Position numbers and translations under genes: made by a program
Assembly (NCBI GenBank): GCA_002343455.1
Contig: DDSR01000006.1
Span: 4,462-15,816, forward strand
DNA length: 11,355 bases
DNA from: Deltaproteobacteria bacterium UBA2385
GTDB lineage: Bacteria; Myxococcota_A; UBA796; UBA2385
Reading direction: 5' to 3'
Notes under the pieces: generated by a model
Databases searched by the model: none
What the model saw: the letters and a program-made list of their open reading frames with translations, nothing else
What the model was told of the DNA's origin: nothing
Part shown: positions 4,604-10,228 of the stretch, piece by piece
How positions within the stretch are numbered: the stretch's first letter is position 1
How the letters are laid out: every line of letters starts with the position of its first letter

Positions 4604-6616
4604 ATGCCGGTGTTGACCGCCGACGAGTCCCGCATCGTGCGGGCGCTGGGGCAGGCGATGTTCCCGCGAGAGGCCCAGGGCCTGCCCGACGCCCGCGACG
4701 CCGGCGTGGTCGACTACGTCGACGAGCTGCTGGAGAAGTCGCTGCCCTTCGAGCGCGCCCAGCTCCGCGGCATGTTCCAGCTCTACGACCGGGGCTTCGC
4801 GGCCTGGTCCGGCCGGCCCCTGGGTCGCCTGGTTGACGCCGACGCCGAGGAGGTCAGCGACTACCTGCGCTCCTGGGAGGAGAGCCCCATCTACGAGCGC
4901 CGGATGCTCTTCGAGGCCGTCCGCTCGGTGCTGATGATGGGCTGGTTCGGCTCCCCCGAGGTCAACGAGGCGGTCGGGGTCAGCCGCTTCGAGGACGCCG
5001 ACGCCCCGATGGCCGAGGTCGTCCGCCAGGTGCGCGAGGCCGGCGGAACGGCCCCCGACGCCCCACCCGTGCAGCGGGTCGACCGCTTCCTGGCCCGCCC
5101 CGAGGGCCTCTTCGAGTTCAGCGACTACGGCGGCGACGTCCGCGAGAGCTGCGATGTGCTCGTCGTCGGCTCCGGCCCCGGCGGCGCCGTCATGGCCCTG
5201 CGCCTGGCCCAGCAGGGCCTGCGCGTCATCCTGATCGAGGCGGGCCCCGTCGCCCGCCAGGCCGACCTCCGCCGGGACGGGGGCCACACCATGGCCCGCC
5301 TGATGTGGGACAGCGGCATGCGCACCACCGGCGGCGGGGTGATCGCCCCGACCATGCAGGCCAAGGTGCTGGGCGGCGGCTCGATCATCAACAGCGCGAT
5401 CTGCCTGCGGGCGTCGGAGGGCGCCCTGGCCTCCTGGGCCGAGGATCACGGCCTGGACGAGCTCAGCAGCGAGAGCCTGCGGCCCCACTACGAGGCGGTC
5501 GAGGAGCTGATGGGGGTCAAGGAGGTCGATCCCTCCGTCCAGGGCCCGCGCAACGACCTCTTCGCCACCGCCTGCGAGGCTATCGGCCTCAAGGCCACCC
5601 CCATCCGCCGCAACGAGGAGGGCTGCCTCGGCTCGGGCGGCTGCCTCTACGGCTGCCGCAACGGCGCCAAGCTCTCGCACGACCGGCGAGGCGTGCCCGA
5701 GCTGCTGGCCCTGGGGGGCCGGGTCTACACCTCGATCGTCGCCGACAAGCTGATCCTGCGCGACGGCCGCTGCCTGGGGGTCGAGGGCCACATCGAAGAG
5801 CCCTATACCGCGCGGGTGACCGGCTCGGCCCGCTTCAACGCCCGGGCCACCGTGCTGGCCGGCGGGGTCATCGGCACGCCGATCCTCTGCCAGAAGAGCG
5901 GCCTCACCCACCCCGGCATCGGCGCCAACCTGCGCCTGCACCCCAGCACCGTCGTCGCCGGGGACCTCGACCAGCTCGTCTTCCCCTGGGCCGGCGCCGC
6001 CCAGGGCATGCACTGCCTGGACCTGCTCGACTACGGCATCAAGCTGGAGAGCCTCTGGGCCGACCCGGCCCTGATGGCCTTCCGCATGCCCTCCATGGGC
6101 AAGTCCCTCAAGCGCCAGCTCGCCCGCTACGCGAACATGCCCATCTGGGACGCCTGGGTCAGCGGCGACGACAGCGTCGGCACGGTCCGCCACATCCCGG
6201 GCGCCCCGCGGCCCTCGATCCGCTTCGACTTCGGCCGGGCCGATGTGCGCCGCCTGCAGCACGCCACCGCCACCCTGGCCGAGATGCTCTTCGCCGTCGG
6301 CGCCACCAAGGTCTACCCGGGCATCCACGGCCTGCCGCAGGTGCTGCACGACCTCTCCGAGGTGCGCGGCCTGCGCGGGGCCAACATCGGCCCGCACGAC
6401 CTGCCCATCGGCAGCAACCACGTCTTCGGCACCATGGCGATGGGCGCCGATCCCGAGCGCCACCCCTGCGATGTCGACGGGGCCGTGCGCGGGGTCGAGG
6501 ACCTGTACGTCTGCGACACCGGCCTGCTGCCGGGCAGCCCCGGCGCCAACCCGATGCTGGTGCTCTGGGCCCTGGCCGACCGCAACAGCGCCCGCATCGC
6601 CGCGAGGGTGCGGTGA
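4604..6616 (+). CDS. GMC-family FAD-dependent oxidoreductase with N-terminal helical domain (alcohol-oxidase-like)
   Basis: The protein is 670 residues long. Residues 1 to about 150 form a helical domain of the kind seen in gluconate 2-dehydrogenase subunit 3 and at the front of long-chain fatty alcohol oxidases. The FAD-binding fold begins at about 183 (CDVLVVGSGPGGAVMALRLA), with the GxGxxG glycines G189, G191 and G194 and ribose-binding Glu212 at the end of the second strand. KVLGGGSIINSAI is the GMC N-terminal signature. GCLGSGGCLYGCRNGAKLS is a Cys-rich loop typical of this subgroup. At the C-terminus, SNHVFGTMAMG holds the probable catalytic His606, and GANPMLVLWALADR holds Asn649 of the second active-site position. 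No Tat or Sec signal is seen, so it is cytoplasmic or membrane-associated. It probably oxidises a hydroxyl group of a lipid or sterol-like substrate. Its stop overlaps the next gene's GTG, and the desaturase precedes it by 37 bases. Confidence 0.9.
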   Translation: MPVLTADESRIVRALGQAMFPREAQGLPDARDAGVVDYVDELLEKSLPFERAQLRGMFQLYDRGFAAWSGRPLGRLVDADAEEVSDYLRSWEESPIYERRMLFEAVRSVLMMGWFGSPEVNEAVGVSRFEDADAPMAEVVRQVREAGGTAPDAPPVQRVDRFLARPEGLFEFSDYGGDVRESCDVLVVGSGPGGAVMALRLAQQGLRVILIEAGPVARQADLRRDGGHTMARLMWDSGMRTTGGGVIAPTMQAKVLGGGSIINSAICLRASEGALASWAEDHGLDELSSESLRPHYEAVEELMGVKEVDPSVQGPRNDLFATACEAIGLKATPIRRNEEGCLGSGGCLYGCRNGAKLSHDRRGVPELLALGGRVYTSIVADKLILRDGRCLGVEGHIEEPYTARVTGSARFNARATVLAGGVIGTPILCQKSGLTHPGIGANLRLHPSTVVAGDLDQLVFPWAGAAQGMHCLDLLDYGIKLESLWADPALMAFRMPSMGKSLKRQLARYANMPIWDAWVSGDDSVGTVRHIPGAPRPSIRFDFGRADVRRLQHATATLAEMLFAVGATKVYPGIHGLPQVLHDLSEVRGLRGANIGPHDLPIGSNHVFGTMAMGADPERHPCDVDGAVRGVEDLYVCDTGLLPGSPGANPMLVLWALADRNSARIAARVR

Positions 6617-7128
6617 TCCTGAAGCCGCCGCAGGCCTCCTGCCGGATCCGGGTCTTCAAGGCCGGCCTGCTGGCGGCGATGGGCCACGATCTCGAGCTGG
6701 AGCTGCCCGGCTTTCAGCTCAGCCTCGACGGCGACCGGATCGAGGGCCGCTTCGACGCCCGCACCCTGACCGTGCGCGGCGTTTTGCGGGACGGGACGCT
6801 CGATCCCGGCGCGCTCTCCGACAAGGACAAGCGGGAGATCCTGGAGCACATCCGCAAGGGCGTCTTCAAGGCCCACCGCCCGGGGGAGATCCGCTTCGAG
6901 GGCCAGCTCGACGACGACGACGGCGAGCAGATCGAGGGCCATGGCAGCTTGCACATTCCTCCGCGGCAGGCGCCGATCTCCTTCCAGGCCCGGCGGATCC
7001 AGGGCCGGATCGAGGCCACCCTGCGGCTGGACCAGACCCGCTGGGGGATCGAGCCCTTCAAGGCGCCGCTGGGCGTGCTGAAGATCCAGCCGGAGATCGA
7101 GGTCCGCATCGAGGGGGCCTGGGGTTGA
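6613..7128 (+). CDS. YceI-like domain protein, cytosolic form
   Basis: The protein is 171 residues long and starts at a GTG overlapping the GMC stop as GTGA (6613-6616). The start is set by this overlap; the open frame extends far upstream, but that part lies inside the GMC gene. Near the N-terminus, FKAGLLAAMGHDLELELPGF matches the YceI pattern of a 'K-x-G-LL-x-x-x-GHD' strand-turn followed by beta strands. Further strands and turns (IEGRFDARTLTVRGV, GEIRFEGQL, HGSLHIPP) fit a lipocalin-like barrel; in characterised YceI proteins this pocket binds isoprenoid chains. A lysine-rich helix (ALSDKDKREILEHIRKGVF, about 75-93) sits in the middle, as in the family. There is no signal peptide, unlike typical periplasmic YceI. 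Tight coupling to the GMC oxidoreductase suggests it binds or presents that pathway's lipid, an inference. Confidence 0.75.
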   Translation: MILKPPQASCRIRVFKAGLLAAMGHDLELELPGFQLSLDGDRIEGRFDARTLTVRGVLRDGTLDPGALSDKDKREILEHIRKGVFKAHRPGEIRFEGQLDDDDGEQIEGHGSLHIPPRQAPISFQARRIQGRIEATLRLDQTRWGIEPFKAPLGVLKIQPEIEVRIEGAWG

Positions 7129-7180
7129 GCCGCTCCGATTGTCAGCCGAATGTCAAATCAGGTGCGGAGTAGTGGATCCC

Positions 7181-7195
7181 GTATCGTATCGTATC
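7181..7195 (+). repeat. Three tandem copies of the pentamer gtatc
   Basis: The unit gtatc occurs three times in a row and is followed by gtgg. It lies 57 bases before the start codon of the first gene in the unit. Such short tandem repeats in promoter regions can change copy number by slippage, but three copies may also be chance. Confidence 0.7.
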
Positions 7196-7239
7196 GTGGT
7201 GGTACCCCTGGGCACCCAGCCAGGGCAAGTCCGAACGTC

Positions 7240-7245
7240 AAGGAG
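7240..7245 (+). promoter_or_regulatory. Strong Shine-Dalgarno AAGGAG that fixes the start at 7253
   Basis: AAGGAG lies seven bases before ATG 7253. The frame is also open upstream to 7139, but no ribosome-binding site precedes any earlier start, so 7253 is the better choice. Confidence 0.85.
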
Positions 7246-7252
7246 TACCATC

Positions 7253-7672
7253 ATGTCGTGCAGCTCCCCCATCCGATCCCTTCGCCTCGTCTCTCGCGAG
7301 GCCGTCTGGTCCAAGGGCGGAGACGACCAGGAGAGCCTGTCCGACATCTTCGTCCTCTCCGACTCCGAGCTGGAGAGCGTCGGGCCCGAGCTGAAGGCCG
7401 TGCGCGCGACGGTCACCATCGCCAACCGCACCATCAACGCCTCGGTCGAGGTGGTCCTCCAGACCAGCAGCGACGGATGCACCTGGGAGACGCCCATCCC
7501 GCTCACCACCGGGTTCATCACCACGAACGGCAGCAGCACCACCCCCTGGTACACGACCACCAGCAACTTCAAGAAGCTCGTCCGCTTCGGCGTCCGCGTC
7601 AAGCAGGCGACGGGCACCGCGGTCGAGCTCGCTCGGGTGAGCCTGGAGCCCGACCTCGAGCTGCGGAGCTGA
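7253..7672 (+). CDS. Small beta-rich protein of unknown function, first gene of the peptidase unit
   Basis: The protein is 139 residues long with no signal peptide or membrane segment. I recognise no family. It begins MSCSSPIRSLRLVSREAVWS, then an acidic stretch (GGDDQESLSDIFVLSDSELES). The rest is dominated by beta-strand patterns: VRATVTIANRTINASVEVVLQTSSDG, a Thr/Ser-rich loop (about 80-103), LVRFGVRVKQ and AVELARVSLEPDLELRS. The alternating pattern suggests one beta-sandwich, of the kind used in adhesion, carrier or capsid-like proteins. There are two Cys residues in the visible body (C3 and one in DGCTWE). G+C is high, like the chromosome around it. Only five bases separate its stop from the next gene's GTG, so the two are surely co-transcribed. 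It could be an adaptor, chaperone or carrier for the peptidase protein; this is inference from position. Confidence 0.75.
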   Translation: MSCSSPIRSLRLVSREAVWSKGGDDQESLSDIFVLSDSELESVGPELKAVRATVTIANRTINASVEVVLQTSSDGCTWETPIPLTTGFITTNGSSTTPWYTTTSNFKKLVRFGVRVKQATGTAVELARVSLEPDLELRS

Positions 7673-7677
7673 GGGCC

Positions 7678-9075
7678 GTGACTTGCGCTCACGAGCCCCG
7701 CACCGGGCCCAGCGCGCGCCCCCTCAATGAATGCGTGCAGCCCCGCTGGCACGCGCAGGGCTATCGCAGCGCGCAGCACGCCATGCTCTCCCAGCCCTCC
7801 CTGGTCGAAGATCCCCGGTGCCGGGAGCCGCTCCCCGCCGTGATCGAGGAGGCGCTGGAGCGGTACGGCCCGGCGATCGAGAAGCAGCTCCAGGCCATGC
7901 CGGCGCTCCGAGGGCGAGAGCTGCGGGAGATCACCAAGGCCGACCTAGCCGACCTCGTCGGGCGCGACCCGTCATTCTTGACGAACGTCGCCGCCGCCGC
8001 CCGCCGGGCTCGAATCGATATCGACGGTGGCACGGACAGCCAGGCCGAGCCCGTTCCCGGCCTCGACCTTATGGGCGCCACCTCGCTGGCACGCCGCGTC
8101 GGGCCCCTGCTCAACGTGCTTGGCCCTGTAGTGGACGAGCTGGGCGCCCTCGCGAGCCGAGCGGACGGCCGGAGCGTTGCGGCCGAGGTCGAGGCACGGA
8201 TCGCCTCGGCGCGGAAGAGTGTCGAGCGGAAAGGGTCGATGGCGAGCGCGCTGCTGGCTCGACCGGCGACGGGGAGGGCGCTGCCGGCAGGGATGGGCCT
8301 TCCAATGAGGACCAAGGCAGCATGTGCGACCTGGCGGGACGTCTTGGATGAGGACATCTCACAGATCAACAACAAGGTTGGAGACCGGATCGGCGACTGG
8401 GGTTGGTCGGGGGTCGAGTACGCCAGTTCCGTCGTCGCGATGAACAAGTCGGGCTGGGAGAAGATCTGCGAACCGGACGTCCTTCCCGGACTGTGGACCA
8501 CCATTTTTTCACCTGACAGCACCAACTACGCGTCATACTCAAGGATATTCCCAGACAAGGTGTTCTTTCACGACTCGTTCGGCGACTGGATTGGCGGTGT
8601 AGGCGGAAGCACATTCGGAATAGTGGTTCTCTCCCAGAACGACCTGAAGCGCTGGCGACGAGGCATCCTCCTTCACGAGTTGGTTCACATGGTGGACTAC
8701 CGCCTGATCTACCAGGAAATGGACAACCGCTGCCCATACTTCGACTGCATCGACTATGCAGTCGACAATCAACCGATGACAGAGTACACCGCCGCTTTCG
8801 TGCAGTACAAGTGGATGGGCTACTCAGACTGCGTCGCCCGCCAGTTGGCCCACAACTACAACCTTTTCCAGGACTACGGAGGCACCTCTGCCTCAATGGT
8901 CACCGGCTCCATCTGGGACCTGTTGACCTCGTGCTTCCACTTCACGGTCTTCGCGATCATCGTGGTCTTCGCGTTGCTCACTGGTGGCCTGCTAAGTGCT
9001 TCGCTTCTTGGTGCTGCGGCTTCGGTGTTCCTCCTGTTGATGGTCCTCGTCTCTCTTGACAAGTCCTTCGGTTGA
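7678..9075 (+). CDS. Putative zinc metallopeptidase (HExxH) with helical N-terminal region and two C-terminal membrane segments; candidate polymorphic toxin
   Basis: From GTG 7678 the protein has 465 residues; ATG 7783 (430 residues) is the alternative, and neither has a perfect ribosome-binding site, though GAGGG overlapping the previous stop favours GTG. Residues 1 to about 215 are helix-rich and charged, without a signal peptide. The catalytic part (about 216-415) contains HELVHMVDYR with H333, E334 and H337, preceded by an edge strand (TFGIVVLSQ) and a basic helix. E369 in TEYTAAFVQYKWMG, 31 residues later, is the likely third zinc ligand, the gluzincin arrangement. Two hydrophobic segments follow at about 420-439 and 441-460, with a short charged end. 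Hand counts give about 75% G+C at 8221-8280 but 47% at 8521-8580, so the C-terminal half has a different origin from the N-terminal half. Two paralogous lipoproteins follow directly. A secreted or contact-delivered peptidase toxin is my leading reading; a membrane-bound housekeeping peptidase is the alternative. Confidence 0.75.
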   Translation: MTCAHEPRTGPSARPLNECVQPRWHAQGYRSAQHAMLSQPSLVEDPRCREPLPAVIEEALERYGPAIEKQLQAMPALRGRELREITKADLADLVGRDPSFLTNVAAAARRARIDIDGGTDSQAEPVPGLDLMGATSLARRVGPLLNVLGPVVDELGALASRADGRSVAAEVEARIASARKSVERKGSMASALLARPATGRALPAGMGLPMRTKAACATWRDVLDEDISQINNKVGDRIGDWGWSGVEYASSVVAMNKSGWEKICEPDVLPGLWTTIFSPDSTNYASYSRIFPDKVFFHDSFGDWIGGVGGSTFGIVVLSQNDLKRWRRGILLHELVHMVDYRLIYQEMDNRCPYFDCIDYAVDNQPMTEYTAAFVQYKWMGYSDCVARQLAHNYNLFQDYGGTSASMVTGSIWDLLTSCFHFTVFAIIVVFALLTGGLLSASLLGAAASVFLLLMVLVSLDKSFG

Positions 9076-9084
9076 GTGTCGACC

Positions 9085-9615
9085 ATGCTGAATCTTCACC
9101 GCCACATCACGCTTCTCTCTGTCACACTCCTCTCTACCGCGTGTATTCCGAAGGGGCTCTTGCCAACATGCACATTGGTCTACGGGCCGGAAGTTGATTC
9201 ACCGGAGCCCATCGCACTGGAGTGGGATGGCAAGACGGCGCCGTCTCTCCTGGTTACCGTGATCGGGCAGAGTCAACGCGACGATGCGCCCGGTGAGTGG
9301 AACACAAGCGAGGCTTTGGCCCTCACTCAAGTAGAGTCCTCCCAGGACGAACGAGCGGCATCCCAATGGACTCTGCTTACCCGCGAACTGAGCGGCAAGA
9401 ACTATGGCAACCCGAACCGGATCGAGGTGGGCAAGATCTGCACTCCAGTCGACGCCGTCTTTACATTTGAACTGCAAGACGGTTTGCCTCCAGGCGAGCT
9501 TACCAATCCAGAGGCCGTCGCCTACGCTGTCTCAGGTTCAATCAGCGGTCCCCATGACATAGAACTGTGGAATGGATGGCTGGTGGTCCTGGACATCTTC
9601 GACATTCGAACCTGA
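9085..9615 (+). CDS. Lipoprotein A, first of two tandem paralogues; candidate immunity protein
   Basis: The protein has 176 residues from ATG 9085. A GTG nine bases earlier, directly after the peptidase stop, is possible but the ATG gives the cleaner signal peptide: MLNLHRHITLLSVTLLSTAC with lipidated Cys20. The mature protein is beta-rich and carries two further Cys (in LLPTCTLVYG and GKICTPVD) that recur in its neighbour and could form a disulfide. It ends in LELWNGWLVV-like strands and IRT. I recognise no family. Codon use and G+C (about 55% at 9121-9180 by hand count) are far below the chromosome around it, as in the catalytic half of the preceding gene. The nine-base gap to that gene implies coupling. 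A periplasm-facing lipoprotein next to a putative peptidase toxin could be its immunity protein, or a peptidase partner or inhibitor. This is inference. Confidence 0.75.
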   Translation: MLNLHRHITLLSVTLLSTACIPKGLLPTCTLVYGPEVDSPEPIALEWDGKTAPSLLVTVIGQSQRDDAPGEWNTSEALALTQVESSQDERAASQWTLLTRELSGKNYGNPNRIEVGKICTPVDAVFTFELQDGLPPGELTNPEAVAYAVSGSISGPHDIELWNGWLVVLDIFDIRT

Positions 9616-9630
9616 ACACGTAGGCTCACG

Positions 9631-10164
9631 ATGCTAGCTCAACGTTACCTGCGCTTGCTGGTCCTTCTCGCGCCTTTCATCTCCGCTTGCGACATGCTCA
9701 AAGGTCTCGGCCCAAGTTGCACCATCGTTGGCGACCTCTTCCTCGAACCACTCGATTCCATCGAACTCGTAGGCTCTGGCGAAGCACCCCCAACTTTGGT
9801 CGTACGAATAACAGGTGAAACCAACCATCCAGAGGGCGAAGGGACCTGGGATACCACCGGCACGATTGCCCTTGAACAGGAGGGAGAAACAACCGTCGAG
9901 GCCTCTACTTCGACCTGGACGATTCCAACGGAAGGTTCCACCCGCCCATTGGCAGACGAACCAAACATGATTGAGTTGCCTGGCCTATGCCATTCGGTGA
10001 AGGCGACGTACCAGTTCGACCTTCAAGGAGCTCGACTGCCTGATGAGGACGACGATCCGCCGACCATCACCGTGACCTCCAGCGAGGTCTCGCTCGGTTC
10101 GACCGATGTCTCCTTGTGGGAGGACTGGCCAATCAGGATTCTCCACATGCATTCAAGAACGTGA
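9631..10164 (+). CDS. Lipoprotein B, second tandem paralogue; candidate immunity protein
   Basis: The protein has 177 residues, almost the same length as lipoprotein A. The signal peptide MLAQRYLRLLVLLAPFISAC ends at lipidated Cys20. It is a clear paralogue of A: both continue KGL-x-P-S/T-C-T-I/L-V, then a 'LVV-x-I-x-G ... G-T/E-W-x-T ... IAL/LAL-x-Q' core, a W-T stretch, N-x-IE followed by a conserved Cys (A: KICTPV, B: GLCHSV), VxAxFxFxLQ-like strands, a LW near the end and a final RT. All three Cys positions are shared. Divergence elsewhere is considerable, so the duplication is not recent. The 15-base gap to A supports one operon. Its lower G+C matches A. Duplicated, diverged immunity genes are typical of polymorphic toxin loci, but no function is shown by sequence. 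Confidence 0.75.
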   Translation: MLAQRYLRLLVLLAPFISACDMLKGLGPSCTIVGDLFLEPLDSIELVGSGEAPPTLVVRITGETNHPEGEGTWDTTGTIALEQEGETTVEASTSTWTIPTEGSTRPLADEPNMIELPGLCHSVKATYQFDLQGARLPDEDDDPPTITVTSSEVSLGSTDVSLWEDWPIRILHMHSRT

Positions 10165-10202
10165 GATCGGACGCCCCGACCATTTCCACTTCCGCTCTCG
10201 TC

Positions 10203-10228
10203 AAAAAAAGCTCGGCGCTCGCCGCGCC
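10203..10228 (-). terminator. Candidate intrinsic terminator of the RlmN-like gene
   Basis: In the minus-strand transcript the stop codon is followed at once by a 5-bp GC stem, GGCGC (10228-10224) with GCGCC (10218-10214) around a five-base loop, then four bases and seven U residues (10209-10203). The four-base gap between stem and U-tract and the short stem make it imperfect. The convergent end of the peptidase-lipoprotein unit at 10164 shows no clear terminator of its own. Confidence 0.45.

Larger units (their letters stand above)
7129..7252 (+). promoter_or_regulatory. Leader and likely promoter region of the peptidase-lipoprotein unit, with short repeats
   Basis: These 124 bases precede a gene with a strong ribosome-binding site and are likely to hold its promoter, though no clear -35/-10 pair is visible. 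Structure seen: two TGTCA direct repeats at 7140-7144 and 7151-7155, spaced 11 bases (one helical turn); three tandem copies of gtatc at 7181-7195; and an inverted repeat ccctgg-N8-ccaggg at 7206-7225. Each could be a regulator site or a leader hairpin. Confidence 0.45.

Noticed and set aside
4598..4611. Perfect 14-base palindrome over the GMC start codon
   Set aside because: The hairpin it could form in RNA has almost no loop, and short GC palindromes are frequent at this base composition; not treated as a separate regulatory site.
2701..4635. Long open frame of 644 codons on the minus strand across the lipoprotein and desaturase genes
   Set aside because: It is antisense to two genes with clear signal peptide or His-box motifs and shows only repetitive Gly/Glu/Val-rich sequence.
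4394..6463. Long open frame of 689 codons on the minus strand, antisense to the desaturase end and the GMC gene
   Set aside because: The translation is a low-complexity Ala/Gly/Asp/His-rich product with no domain, and the plus strand carries a complete GMC oxidoreductase. High G+C makes such antisense frames common.
5305..6612. In-frame extension upstream of the YceI-like protein
   Set aside because: It lies wholly inside the GMC gene in another frame and translates to Arg/Pro/Gly-rich sequence; the GTG at 6613 overlapping the GMC stop is the natural start.
7139..7252. Upstream start for the 139-residue protein
   Set aside because: No ribosome-binding site precedes it, whereas AAGGAG stands at ideal distance before ATG 7253.
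10165..10202. Plus-strand terminator for the lipoprotein unit
   Set aside because: Only a 4-bp stem (tcgg with ccga) is visible after the stop, with no T-tract, which is too weak to call.
7129..10228. Mobile element or prophage boundary around the low-G+C stretch
   Set aside because: I saw no transposase, integrase, tRNA or paired terminal repeats at either edge, so transfer is supported only by composition.
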